Assembly (NCBI RefSeq): GCF_030818485.1
Contig: NZ_JAUTAJ010000002.1
Location: 386,224-450,223, forward strand
DNA length: 64,000 bases
Reading direction: 5' to 3'
From: Pseudoroseomonas cervicalis
Lineage (GTDB): Bacteria > Pseudomonadota > Alphaproteobacteria > Acetobacterales > Acetobacteraceae
Position numbers and translations under genes: made by a program. A model generated the notes under the pieces. It saw only the letters and a list, made by a program, of their open reading frames with translations. It ran no database searches and was not told where the DNA came from. The stretch's first letter is position 1; the number at the start of each line of letters is the position of its first letter. Shown in pieces: positions 22,452 through 31,163 of this stretch.

Positions 22452-22649
22452 CAGGTCGAAAAAATGCGGCGAGTCATGCGCCCGATGCATGCCTACGTAT
22501 GCACCAAGCGCATGCGCAATAATGTTGCTTACAAAGCCAAGAAAACGAAACATTCTTGCGGGGCGGGGGGGGGGTCAAATGTTGGGCGATTTTTGCCCGG
22601 GACCGCGCCCCCAAGTGATTTTCTGCAAAGCCAAAATGAGGGACCAAAC

Positions 22650-23117
22650 ATGGCCCGGCCCCGCAAGCCGACCCATCTGAAGGTGGTCGCCGGCACGGAG
22701 CGGCCTTCTCGCGTCAATAAGGCCGAGCCCAAGCCCCGCCGGAAGCCGCCTGCGCCTCCTTCGCATCTGAGCGATAAAGCGCGTGAAGCGTGGGCTGCTG
22801 TCTCGGTGCTGCTCGACCGCATGGGCGTGCTGACCGAGGCCGATGGGATGGCCGTCGAGGGGCTTTGCGAAGCCTATGCCGACCTCTATGCGGCTCGCGA
22901 GGCCCTCTCTGCGCGGGGCGGCCTGACCTACGAGACTGTGAGCCAGACCGGCGCGGTGATGCACCGCCCTTATCCGGAGGTTTCGATGATCGCTGACGCG
23001 GATCGTCGCTTCCGTATGTGGCTGGCATCGGTGGGCCTGACGCCGGCCGATCGTTCCAAGGTGGCGGGCGAGCCTGTCGCAGAAGAGAGCCCGTGGGATC
23101 AGCTGGGCGTGGTGTGA
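22650..23117 (+). CDS. terS: Terminase small subunit (P27 family)
   Basis: 155 residues from ATG 22650 with GAGGG upstream. Starts MARPRKPTHLKVVAGTERPS, the P27-family opening (R-K-P-T-x-L-K), followed by helical DNA-binding and oligomerisation segments (LSDKAREAWAAVSVLLDRMG; LCEAYADLYAAREALS). It recognises packaging sites and stimulates the large subunit. The ATPase gene follows in overlap. Confidence 0.93.
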   Translation: MARPRKPTHLKVVAGTERPSRVNKAEPKPRRKPPAPPSHLSDKAREAWAAVSVLLDRMGVLTEADGMAVEGLCEAYADLYAAREALSARGGLTYETVSQTGAVMHRPYPEVSMIADADRRFRMWLASVGLTPADRSKVAGEPVAEESPWDQLGVV

Positions 23118-24802
23118 CGCCTCCGGGCGTTGCCGAGGCTATCGCCTACGCTGAGGATGTGGTTGCCGGCCGGGTGGTGGCTGCTGAGCTGGTCGGGCTC
23201 GCGGCGAAGCGCTTCCTGGGCGATCTCGAGGCGTCTGATGCCGGCGGCCCGTGGGAGTTTAGGGCGGACCTGGCCGAGCGGGCGATGGTCTTCGCCGGGC
23301 TGCTGCCGAACATCAAGGGCCCGGAGGCCGGCCAGCCGCTGCGCCTCATGGCATGGCAGCGGTTCATCTTCGCTAACCTCTTCGGCTTCGTGGAGCGTGG
23401 AGGGACGACGCGGCGCTTTCGACAGGGCACCGTTTACGTGCCTCGCGGTAATGGCAAGACCAGCCTCGCGGCGCCGATCGCGCTGTACCTGACGTTCCTG
23501 GATGGCGAGGGTGGTGCCGAGGGCTATGCGGCGGCGGTCTCTCGGGACCAGGCGCGGATCCTATGGGACACTGCGCGCGAGATGGTGCGCCGCAGCCCCG
23601 ATTTCCGGGCTCGGTGCGGCATTCAGGTTGCGGCACATTCGATCTACCAGCCGAAGACGGCTTCCAAGTTCGTCGCCGTATCGTCCGACGCCAAGGCTCT
23701 GGACGGCCTAAATGTGCAGGCGGCGGTCTGCGATGAGATCGGCTCGCACCGGACGAGCCACGTCTACGACGTGCTGCTGACGGCGATGGGCAAGCGCAAA
23801 CATCCCATGCTGATCAACATCAGCACGGCGACGGGCAACAACTCGGGCATCGGCAAGCAGCTGTGGGATTACGCGGTACGGGTGCTGCGAGGGCAGCAGG
23901 AAGACGACCGCCTCTTTGCTCTGATCTACACCATCGACGAAGGGGATGACCCCTGGGACGAGGCGGTATGGATCAAGGCCAACCCGTCCTGGGGTCAGGC
24001 GGTCCAGCCGGACGCAATCCGCGCCATCATGCGGCAGGCCAGGAACAACCCGGCGCAGGAAGCCGCGGCGAAGACGCGCCACCTCAACGTCTGGGTCGGC
24101 GCTGACGACGCCCTCTTCAGCACCCGGGCTTGGCGCTCCTGTTCTGACGAGGCGCTGACGCTGGACATGATGGAGGGGCAGCCCTGTCACATCGGGGTTG
24201 ACCTCGCCAGCAAGACCGACTTGGCCGCTGTGTCTTTCGCCTTTCCTGGGACCGATCGCGAGGGGCGCCCAAGCTACACCGTCTTCTCTCGCTGTTACCT
24301 CAATGAGGCGGCGGTTCTGGAAGCCCGCAACGCGTCTTATCCGGGCTGGGCGGCGGAAGGCCACATCGTGGTTACGCCTGGCAATGAGACCGACATGGGC
24401 GCCATCGAGGCCGACATCCGACAGATGGCGGCCCGCTTCGACGTGCGTTCCGTGGCCTTTGACCCCTGGGGCGCGACGCAGATGCGTCAGGCGCTGGCCG
24501 CGGATGGCCTGCCTGTCATCGACTTCCATATGCGCACCTCGAACCTGAGCGAGCCGACCAAGGAGCTGGAAGCTGCGATGGCTTCGGGCCGCCTTCGGCA
24601 CGACGGGAACCCGGTGCTGGAGTGGTGCATCGGCAACGTGGTCGGCCACTACGATGCGCGGGCCAACGTGTTTCCGCGCAAATCGCGCCCGGAACAAAAG
24701 ATTGACGCGGCCATGGCGCTGATCATGGCGATCGGCAGGGCGATGCAGGACGAGGGGGGCGCAGACTTGAGTGGCTTCCTCTCGAACCCGGCCTTCGCAT
24801 GA
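23114..24802 (+). CDS. terL: Terminase large subunit
   Basis: 562 residues from GTG 23114 (overlapping the terS stop). ATPase: Walker A VPRGNGKTS at about 109-117, Walker B AAVCDEIG near 205. Nuclease (RNase H-like) domain: IGVDLASKTDLAAVSF at about 360 and VAFDPW near 450 supply the acidic triad. HK97/Terminase_1 family: packages DNA into the prohead and cuts the concatemer. Confidence 0.95.
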   Translation: MTPPGVAEAIAYAEDVVAGRVVAAELVGLAAKRFLGDLEASDAGGPWEFRADLAERAMVFAGLLPNIKGPEAGQPLRLMAWQRFIFANLFGFVERGGTTRRFRQGTVYVPRGNGKTSLAAPIALYLTFLDGEGGAEGYAAAVSRDQARILWDTAREMVRRSPDFRARCGIQVAAHSIYQPKTASKFVAVSSDAKALDGLNVQAAVCDEIGSHRTSHVYDVLLTAMGKRKHPMLINISTATGNNSGIGKQLWDYAVRVLRGQQEDDRLFALIYTIDEGDDPWDEAVWIKANPSWGQAVQPDAIRAIMRQARNNPAQEAAAKTRHLNVWVGADDALFSTRAWRSCSDEALTLDMMEGQPCHIGVDLASKTDLAAVSFAFPGTDREGRPSYTVFSRCYLNEAAVLEARNASYPGWAAEGHIVVTPGNETDMGAIEADIRQMAARFDVRSVAFDPWGATQMRQALAADGLPVIDFHMRTSNLSEPTKELEAAMASGRLRHDGNPVLEWCIGNVVGHYDARANVFPRKSRPEQKIDAAMALIMAIGRAMQDEGGADLSGFLSNPAFA

Positions 24803-26031
24803 AAGGCTGGCTCACCAAGGCCATCCTGTCTCTGGGCAGGTCGTTCGGCCTCTCCGATCCTCGCTTGTCGCTCTACCTGGGCGGCGCGGACAGCTACAGC
24901 GGGCGGACAGTGACGGTCGACTCTGCCCTGCAGATCGCGACTGTGTGGGCCTGCGTGCGTCTGCTGTCGGAAACCATCGCGACCCTACCGCTGGGCGTCT
25001 ATGAGCGGGACAGCAATGGGCGCAGGACGCCGGCGCGAGACCATTCGCTCTACGCCCTGCTGCATGACCAGCCCAACGCGGACATGACCGCGGCGGAGTT
25101 CTGGCAGGCGATGATGGCTTGCGTGCTGCTGTGGGGCAACGCTTACGCCCGGAAGGAGATGATGGGCGACCGGCTGGTCGCCCTGAGTATCCTCCGGCCT
25201 GAGCAGATGGTGGTGCGCCGGGCGAAGAACGGCGAGTTGACCTACGTCTACTCGGATGCGCGCGACGGCACGCGCGAGATGGGCGAGGCCGAGGTCTTCC
25301 ACATCAAAGGCTTCAGTCTGGACGGCCTGGTTGGCCTCTCTCCGATCGCTCAGGCACGGCACACCCTTGGCCTGGCGATGGCGGCGGATGAAGCGGCCGG
25401 CAAGCTCTACTCCAACGGCCTGCGCAGCAGCGCGGTCATGGAGGCCCCGCACACTCTGACGCCGGCGCAGCGGAAGGACGCCGATGCGTGGCTCGAGCGG
25501 TTCCGCGAGGCGCAGAACGCCGGGAAGATCCCGCTCGTCGAGGCTGGGTTCGTCTACAAGTCCATCAGCCTGAGCCCTGCTGATGCACAGATGATGCAGG
25601 TCATGGCCGTCTCGGTCGAGCAGATCTGCAGCTGGTATGGCGTGCCGCCCTTCATGGTCGGCCACACCGAGAAGACGACGAGCTGGGGCACGGGGCTCGA
25701 ACAGCAGAACATCCGCTTCCTGACCTACTCGCTGCGTCCCTACCTGACGAAGATCGAGCAGGCTGTGAAGCGGTCGCTCATCTCGCCCCAGGATCGCTCT
25801 CGCTACTACGCCGAGTTCAACCTCGAGGGCCTGCTGCGCGCCGACAGCGCCGGCCGCGCCGCCCTCTACGCCACCTTCGCGCAGAACGGCGTGATGACGC
25901 GCAACGAGATGCGCGAGCGCGAGAACCTGGAGCCTTTGGCCGGCGGCGACGTGCTGACCGTCCAGTCCAACCTGCTGCCCCTGGAGATGCTGGGCCACAA
26001 CGGCGGACCGCCGCTTGGGAGTGACGAATGA
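24799..26031 (+). CDS. Portal protein (HK97 family)
   Basis: 410 residues. HK97-type portal blocks: ALQIATVWACVRLLSETIAT, LYALLHDQPNADMTAAEFW, LLWGNAYARKEM, GLSPIAQARHTLGLAMAADE, and ICSWYGVPPFMVGHTEKTTS with the Q-Q-N-I-R-F helix. Forms the dodecameric ring through which DNA enters. ATGA overlap with terL. Confidence 0.95.
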   Translation: MKGWLTKAILSLGRSFGLSDPRLSLYLGGADSYSGRTVTVDSALQIATVWACVRLLSETIATLPLGVYERDSNGRRTPARDHSLYALLHDQPNADMTAAEFWQAMMACVLLWGNAYARKEMMGDRLVALSILRPEQMVVRRAKNGELTYVYSDARDGTREMGEAEVFHIKGFSLDGLVGLSPIAQARHTLGLAMAADEAAGKLYSNGLRSSAVMEAPHTLTPAQRKDADAWLERFREAQNAGKIPLVEAGFVYKSISLSPADAQMMQVMAVSVEQICSWYGVPPFMVGHTEKTTSWGTGLEQQNIRFLTYSLRPYLTKIEQAVKRSLISPQDRSRYYAEFNLEGLLRADSAGRAALYATFAQNGVMTRNEMRERENLEPLAGGDVLTVQSNLLPLEMLGHNGGPPLGSDE

Positions 26032-26741
26032 TCGACCGTTTCTTCGCGCCCCTGGAGGTGAAGCTGGCCGGGGACAGCCTGGCCGGGGAGCTTGAGGGCT
26101 ACGGCAGCGTGTTCGGGAACACGGACAGCCATGGCGACATGGTGGTTCCTGGCGCCTTCACGGCCTCCCTGGCGCGGCACAAGGCGGCTGGCACCATGCC
26201 CGCGATGTTCGTGCAGCACGGCCCCGCGATGGGCGGCGATCCGCTGCCGGCGGGCGTGTGGACCGAGGCGACCGAAGACGGCAGGGGCCTGCGACTCAAA
26301 GGCCGGCTGTCCGCCCTCGACACCGACTATGGCCGCCGCGTGCGTGCGCTGGTGGGTGATGGGGCGCTCAAGGGCCTGTCCATCGGCTATCGCGTCTCTG
26401 CGAATGGCGCGGCCTATGGCCGCAAGCCGGGCGAGCCGCGCCGCACCCTCAAGGCGGTGGATCTCGTCGAGATTTCGCTCGTCACAGCGCCCAGCAACCA
26501 GCTCGCCGCGGTGGACAGCATCAAGTCGGCGCTGGATTCCGGCGCCCTTCCGACCCTTCGCGAGTTCGAGGAGTTCCTGCGGGAGCGGGGATTCTCTCGG
26601 TCGCAGGCCACGCAGATCGCCGAGCGTGGCTTCAAGAGCCTAATCGCCCGGGAGGGCGCAGAGGGTGAGGCGAGCATCCAACCTGATGAGGCCAAGGCGC
26701 TCGCGGATCTCCGCGAGACGCTGCGTGCCTTCACCCTCTGA
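26028..26741 (+). CDS. Prohead protease (HK97 family)
   Basis: 237 residues. GYGSVFGNTDSHGDMVVPGA, His64 in MFVQHGP and Ser118 in KGLSIGY form the catalytic pair of the herpesvirus-like U35 protease. Cleaves scaffold sequences from the capsid protein during head maturation. The C-terminal ~70 residues (TLREFEEFLRERGFSRSQAT) are extra, possibly scaffold. ATGA overlap with portal. Confidence 0.94.
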   Translation: MIDRFFAPLEVKLAGDSLAGELEGYGSVFGNTDSHGDMVVPGAFTASLARHKAAGTMPAMFVQHGPAMGGDPLPAGVWTEATEDGRGLRLKGRLSALDTDYGRRVRALVGDGALKGLSIGYRVSANGAAYGRKPGEPRRTLKAVDLVEISLVTAPSNQLAAVDSIKSALDSGALPTLREFEEFLRERGFSRSQATQIAERGFKSLIAREGAEGEASIQPDEAKALADLRETLRAFTL

Positions 26742-26752
26742 GGACACCCCAC

Positions 26753-27952
26753 ATGGCGGACATCGACCTCGGCCAGCTCGCGACGGAGCTGAAGGCCGCG
26801 ACCGACAGCGTGAAGAAGCACGCTGAGACCACGATGACCGAGCTGAAGAACCTGGGCAAGGTGACGGAGGAGACCAAGGCCTCCGCCGACAGGGCCCTGG
26901 CCGAAATGAACGCCATCTCTGCCCGCATGACTGAGGTGGAGCAGAAGATGGCTCGCCGGGGCGGTGACGGGCGGCCGGATGAGCCGCAAACCATCGGCGA
27001 AATGGTTCTCGGCAGCGACGATGTGAAGGCGGCCCTTGCGCAGCGTGACCTGTTCAAGGGCCGCGTCTCGGTCGAGGTCAAGGCGATCACGTCTGCCGCG
27101 ACCACTGTCGGTTCTGGCGTCTCCGGCACAACTTCTCTGGTTCCGGCGGATCGTCGCCCCGGCATGATTATGCTGCCCGACCGCCGCCTGACCGTCCGCG
27201 ATCTGCTCATGCCTGGCCGCACCACCAGCGGCGTCATCGAGTATCCGAAGGAGACGCTATTCACCAACAATGCGGCCCCGGTGGCCGAGACGGCGCAGAA
27301 GCCTGAGAGCAACATGACCTTCGAGCAGGTGACCACGCCTGTCCGTGTCATCGCGCATTGGGTCGCCGCCTCGAAGCAGATCCTCTCCGACGCGCCGATG
27401 CTGCAGAGCTACATCGACGGTCGTCTGCGCTACGGCCTGGCCTTCAAGGAGGAGCAGCAGCTGCTGACCGGCGACGGCACCGGCCAGAACCTGCTTGGCA
27501 TCATGCCGCAGGCGACCACCTTTGCCGCCCCGGCCGGTGCGCCCACCACCACGACCCACATCGACAAGCTCCGTGTCGCGCTGCTGCAGGCCGCCCTCGC
27601 GGAGTATCCGTCCACTGGCATGGTGCTGAACCCGATCGACTGGACCACGATCGAGCTCACCAAGGACACCACCGGCCAGTATATCATCGGCAACCCGCAG
27701 GGCACCCTGGCGCCCACGCTGTGGGGCCTGCCGGTCGTGGCCACGCAGGCGATGGCGCAGAACAACTTCCTGGTCGGCGCCTTCCGCCTTGGTGCGCAGA
27801 TCTTCGATCGCTGGGATGCGACGGTCCTGATCAGCACGGAGAACGCGGACAACTTCGTGAAGAACATGGTGACGATCCTGGCCGAGGAGCGCCTGGGCCT
27901 CGCGGTCTACCGGCCGCAGGCCTTCGTGAAGGGCACCCTCGTCACGGCGTGA
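26753..27952 (+). CDS. Major capsid protein (HK97 fold)
   Basis: 399 residues. An N-terminal coiled-coil delta/scaffold domain (about 1-75, ELKAATDSVKKHAETTMTEL) precedes the HK97 fold: DRRLTVRDLLMPGRTTSGVI, the E-loop region, AHWVAASKQILSDAPMLQSY, TGDGTGQNLLGIM, LWGLPVVATQAMAQNNFLVG. The protease upstream would remove the N-terminal part. Confidence 0.95.
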   Translation: MADIDLGQLATELKAATDSVKKHAETTMTELKNLGKVTEETKASADRALAEMNAISARMTEVEQKMARRGGDGRPDEPQTIGEMVLGSDDVKAALAQRDLFKGRVSVEVKAITSAATTVGSGVSGTTSLVPADRRPGMIMLPDRRLTVRDLLMPGRTTSGVIEYPKETLFTNNAAPVAETAQKPESNMTFEQVTTPVRVIAHWVAASKQILSDAPMLQSYIDGRLRYGLAFKEEQQLLTGDGTGQNLLGIMPQATTFAAPAGAPTTTTHIDKLRVALLQAALAEYPSTGMVLNPIDWTTIELTKDTTGQYIIGNPQGTLAPTLWGLPVVATQAMAQNNFLVGAFRLGAQIFDRWDATVLISTENADNFVKNMVTILAEERLGLAVYRPQAFVKGTLVTA

Positions 27953-28008
27953 CGCCACGGGCGGCGCTGACTGGCGCCGCCCTCTCTCACCATCCGATGG
28001 AGGACATC

Positions 28009-28221
28009 ATGGCCGACACCGTGAAGGTGCGCAGCGTGACCGTGTTCGAGGATTCCGAGACCGGGAAGTGGCGCAGCGAGGGCGATGAGTGGAGCGTGAG
28101 CCCGTCTCGCGCTGCGGAGCTGCGGGCCAACGGCCTCGTCGCGCCCGAGAAGGCTGAGAAGGCCGCACCTCCGCCCGCCGAGGATCCGGCCGACGAGCCC
28201 AAGGCCAAGGGGCGCCGCTGA
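28009..28221 (+). CDS. Small head-module protein (70 aa)
   Basis: Starts MADTVKVRSVTVFEDSETGK with GGAGG seven bases upstream (ATG 28009); an in-frame ATG lies 4 codons earlier. WSVSPSRAAELRANGLVAP, then a Lys/Pro/Ala-rich tail. Resembles small proteins between capsid and connector genes in alphaproteobacterial phages. Exact role unknown. Confidence 0.7.
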   Translation: MADTVKVRSVTVFEDSETGKWRSEGDEWSVSPSRAAELRANGLVAPEKAEKAAPPPAEDPADEPKAKGRR

Positions 28222-28877
28222 TGCGCCGCAGGCTGCTCGCCGCTCTGGGGCTGCTCTGCGCTGCTGGCGCCGGCGCCGCTGTGGCACAGGGTGGCTTCCT
28301 GCCCTGGCAGCAGCCGGACGGCACGCAGATCCAGGGCGTGGTGCTTAACTGCGTCACCACCGGCCGGACGGCCACGCCGTGCGGCACGTCTACCTCCCCC
28401 CTGCTGACGGCGCCGGCCACAAGTGCGGCTCAGCCCGTGAGCGGTAGCGTCTCCGTGTCCAATTTCCCGGCAACCCAGCCGGTGAGCGGCTCGGTGTCGG
28501 TGTCCAACCTGCCGGCCACGCAGCAGGTCGCTGGCACGGTCTCGGTGGGCAATTTCCCCGCCGCCGCGGCGCCGCTCCCGAACCGTGGCGTGGCCACGGC
28601 CTGCACCGGGGCCGGCAGCATTGGCACGACCTCGACGGCCGTCTGCGTCGCGGGCGCCGGCCGGCTCTACCTGGCTCTGCAGAACCAGAGCGACACGGCG
28701 GTGATCTACTGCAACCTGATGGGCGGGGCCGCGACCGCTGGCCCGCCCTCCCGCAAGCTGATGCCCAATGCCAGCCTGGTGCAGGGCCACAGCGGCGGCG
28801 GCTTCGTGACCACCGCGGCCATCAACTGCATCTCCACGGCAGCGGCGACCCCGCTCTCGGCGGAGGTGGTGCAGTGA
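28221..28877 (+). CDS. Exported protein with SVSVSNFPAT repeats in the head module
   Basis: 218 residues. An N-terminal signal peptide (MRRRLLAALGLLCAAGAGAA, cleavage after A-V-A) is followed by three tandem repeats at about 72-114: QPVSGSVSVSNFPAT, QPVSGSVSVSNLPAT, QQVAGTVSVGNFPAA. The C-terminal ~100 residues form a cysteine-containing beta domain (CTGAGSIGTTSTAVCVAGAG; YCNLMGG; INCISTAAA). Repeats of this kind occur in phage virion-associated proteins. A signal peptide between capsid and connector genes is unusual: either a secreted lysogeny/infection factor or a decoration protein of atypical routing. Overlaps both neighbours. Confidence 0.7.
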   Translation: MRRRLLAALGLLCAAGAGAAVAQGGFLPWQQPDGTQIQGVVLNCVTTGRTATPCGTSTSPLLTAPATSAAQPVSGSVSVSNFPATQPVSGSVSVSNLPATQQVAGTVSVGNFPAAAAPLPNRGVATACTGAGSIGTTSTAVCVAGAGRLYLALQNQSDTAVIYCNLMGGAATAGPPSRKLMPNASLVQGHSGGGFVTTAAINCISTAAATPLSAEVVQ

Positions 28878-29245
28878 TCCGCGCCGCGCTCCTGGCTGCG
28901 GCGCTCCTGGCGTCGACCGGCCTCACCGCACAGGAGATCACGCAGAACGGCATGGTGGCCGGCGCTCCCATGGCTCACGGCACCGCGGTCGTCTCCTACA
29001 CCTCGGCCACCTTGGCGGTGGGTAAGGCGACTGCGACCGTGGCCGTCCCCGGGGTGCTAGTCGGCGATCTGGTCTTCGTCAGCGCCGATGGCACAGCAGG
29101 CATCTCTGTTGGATCGGTGCTCAATCCCATCGCTGATGTGGTCTCTGCTGGCCAGGTGCGCATTACCTGGAACACGCCCGGCCTCGCCGCAGTGAGCCTG
29201 GGCACGGTGAGCCTGCGCTTCCGCTGGATGCGGTTCCCCCCGTGA
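28874..29245 (+). CDS. Second exported protein of the head module (123 aa)
   Basis: GTG start in a GTGA overlap. Signal peptide MIRAALLAAALLASTGLTA followed by Q-E, then an all-beta, Ala/Val/Gly-rich domain (GKATATVAVPGVLVGDLVFV; AGQVRITWNTPG) like the jelly-roll C-termini of phage capsid-decoration or fibre proteins. Its partner upstream also carries a signal peptide. Function unknown. Confidence 0.7.
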   Translation: MIRAALLAAALLASTGLTAQEITQNGMVAGAPMAHGTAVVSYTSATLAVGKATATVAVPGVLVGDLVFVSADGTAGISVGSVLNPIADVVSAGQVRITWNTPGLAAVSLGTVSLRFRWMRFPP

Positions 29246-29802
29246 CGCTCCGCCTCATCACCCCGCCGACGCAGCGGCCCATCGATCTGGACATCGCTCG
29301 CCAGCACCTGCGCCAGGACAGCGGCGCCGATGACGTGATGATTGAGCTGTACCTCGCGGCAGCGGTCCAGTCCGTGCAGGACATGACGGGGCGGGCCCTT
29401 CTCCCGCAGACCTGGGAATACCGACTGGACGTGCCGGCGGGCTGCGTGTCCCAGCCTCTACAGATCCCCCTCGCCCCGCTGCTGTCGGTCGAGAGCGTCA
29501 TGCTTGATGGCGTGGCCGTGGCCCCTGATGCCTATGGCGCGGTGATGCCATCCGGCCCCACCTGCGGCCGCGGATTCCTGGACCTTGGTGACGCCTCTGG
29601 CGCGGCGGTGATCCGCTTCCGGGCAGGCTATGAGGCGCCTCAGATGGTGCCGGCGGCCCTCCAGGCTGCCGTCCTCCTGGCGCTGGGTTCGCTCTATGAG
29701 AACCGCGAGGCCGAGGCCGAGAAAAGCGGCACCACTGCCCGGATGCTGGCCGAGAATCCCGCCTACATGCGGCTGCTGCGGCCGTACATGCTGATCGGCT
29801 GA
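29242..29802 (+). CDS. Head-tail connector protein (gp6-like)
   Basis: 186 residues. IDLDIARQHLRQDSGADDVM, IELYLAAAVQSVQDMTGRAL, LPQTWEYRLD, then VPAALQAAVLLALGSLYENR: the alpha-helical HK97 gp6/SPP1 gp15 connector family, which forms a ring under the portal. GTG start with GTGA overlap. Confidence 0.92.
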   Translation: MTLRLITPPTQRPIDLDIARQHLRQDSGADDVMIELYLAAAVQSVQDMTGRALLPQTWEYRLDVPAGCVSQPLQIPLAPLLSVESVMLDGVAVAPDAYGAVMPSGPTCGRGFLDLGDASGAAVIRFRAGYEAPQMVPAALQAAVLLALGSLYENREAEAEKSGTTARMLAENPAYMRLLRPYMLIG

Positions 29803-29806
29803 GGCC

Positions 29807-30142
29807 ATGGTCTCCATCGGCGAGATGCGCCACTCGGTGCTGCTGGAGAAGAGGCAGAGCGAGCCGGCGGCCAACCTGGGCGTGACGCACGTCTTCAGAG
29901 CGATCGGCGATGCCTGGTGCAAGATCGAGGGTGTCGGCTCGGCGACCTATCAGGACGGCGTCCAGATCGGGGAGCGGATCACCCACCGCATCACCATGCG
30001 CTACCGGCAGCGGCAGGACTTCGACCACATCAGCCGCGGCGACCAGCGTTTTCGGGTGCAGCGCATGCGCGACCCGGACGGCACGCGCCGCCGGCTGGTG
30101 GTTGAGGCGGAAGAGATCCTGCCCGGGATCGATGATGTATGA
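29807..30142 (+). CDS. Head closure / head-tail joining protein
   Basis: 111 residues: IGEMRHSVLLEKRQ, then WCKIEGVGSATYQ, GERITHRITMRYRQRQDFDH, RFRVQRMRDPDGTRRRLVVE. This is the small beta-barrel adaptor family (SPP1 gp16-like / Phage_H_T_join) that stops DNA leakage after packaging. Confidence 0.9.
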   Translation: MVSIGEMRHSVLLEKRQSEPAANLGVTHVFRAIGDAWCKIEGVGSATYQDGVQIGERITHRITMRYRQRQDFDHISRGDQRFRVQRMRDPDGTRRRLVVEAEEILPGIDDV

Positions 30143-30687
30143 GCCTGCGCATCAAGGTCGAGGGCGGCGGCGCCTTCCTGCAGATGCAGATCGCGGGCCA
30201 GCAACTCGACAAGGCCGTGCAGGACGAGGTCCGGAAACTGGCTCGCGAAGGCCGGCAGGCTGCGGTTGCGGCGATCCGCGGGGCGAAGTCCGGCCGAAAG
30301 TACGGCGCCCAGTCGAGCCGCTCCTACTACCGCCGCGTGCGGCAGGAGGTGACGGTCTTCGGGGGCAAGCAGGCCAAAGTCACGCGCAATGTGCGGCAGA
30401 CCAAGGCGACCAAGGCTTACACCGCCTCAGCCCCTGGTGAGGCGCCGGCGGTCCTAACCGGGACGCTGCTCCGCGCCATCCGCACCAAGTTCCCCCGTTC
30501 CCAGAAGGGCTATGGGGCCAAGGTCTTCGCCTATCGCGGCACGGCCTACTACCGGCATTTCCTCGAGTTCGGGACCTCCAGCGGCCTGGCCAAGCGCCCC
30601 CTCTGGTCGCCGATCCAGGAGCGCCTCGAGGCCCAGCTTGAGAGCCGGCTGCTGACGGCGGTGGATCGCTTCGTAAGGGAGTTCTGA
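30139..30687 (+). CDS. Tail completion protein (HK97 gp10 family)
   Basis: 182 residues. LDKAVQDEVRKLAREGRQAA, APGEAPAVLTGTLLRAI, YRHFLEFGTS ... RPLWSPIQERLE is the HK97 gp10-like signature, including the P-x-x-x-T-G-x-L and F-L-E-F-G-T blocks. ATGA overlap with the upstream gene. Confidence 0.9.
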   Translation: MSLRIKVEGGGAFLQMQIAGQQLDKAVQDEVRKLAREGRQAAVAAIRGAKSGRKYGAQSSRSYYRRVRQEVTVFGGKQAKVTRNVRQTKATKAYTASAPGEAPAVLTGTLLRAIRTKFPRSQKGYGAKVFAYRGTAYYRHFLEFGTSSGLAKRPLWSPIQERLEAQLESRLLTAVDRFVREF

Positions 30688-31121
30688 TGCGTCCCAGCCT
30701 CATCATCCCTCGGCTCCGCGAGATGTGCCCGATCTTCGAGGGGCGTGTGGCGGGCGCCGCAGAGTACCCGGCCGCTGTCGATGATTCCGGCGGCATGAAG
30801 GTTCCACATGCCTTCGTCATTCCGCTCGGAGATTCGGCGACGGGCGAAGTGCAGATCAGCGCGCTCGATATAGAGCTCGAGGTGCCATTCGCAGTAGCGG
30901 TGTGCGTCTCGAATCTTGCTGACGAACGCGGTCAAGCTGGGGTTGAGGCTGTGTGGGACATTCGCGCCCAGCTGCTTCGCGCGCTGGTTGGCTGGCAGCC
31001 TGCAGAGGGTATGGGGACGATCCTCTACCGCGGCATGCCGGACAATCCGGCCCTGACCCGTTCCCGGATGTGGATGCAGTTCGACTTCCACGCCCTCGAA
31101 TACACCGCCTCCGCCGCCTGA
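30687..31121 (+). CDS. Tail terminator protein
   Basis: 144 residues: IIPRLREMCPIFEGRVAGAA, then PHAFVIPLGDSA, AVAVCVSNLADERGQAGVEA, VWDIRAQLLRALVGWQP. Pattern and place (between gp10-like protein and tail tube) match the tail terminator family capping the tube. Confidence 0.85.
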   Translation: MRPSLIIPRLREMCPIFEGRVAGAAEYPAAVDDSGGMKVPHAFVIPLGDSATGEVQISALDIELEVPFAVAVCVSNLADERGQAGVEAVWDIRAQLLRALVGWQPAEGMGTILYRGMPDNPALTRSRMWMQFDFHALEYTASAA

Positions 31122-31163
31122 CGCGGCGGCCTTTCCCACAATCTGAACGTAGGAGACGCCGCC

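Noticed and set aside
23708..24697. 329-codon minus-strand frame
   Set aside because: Shadow of terL.
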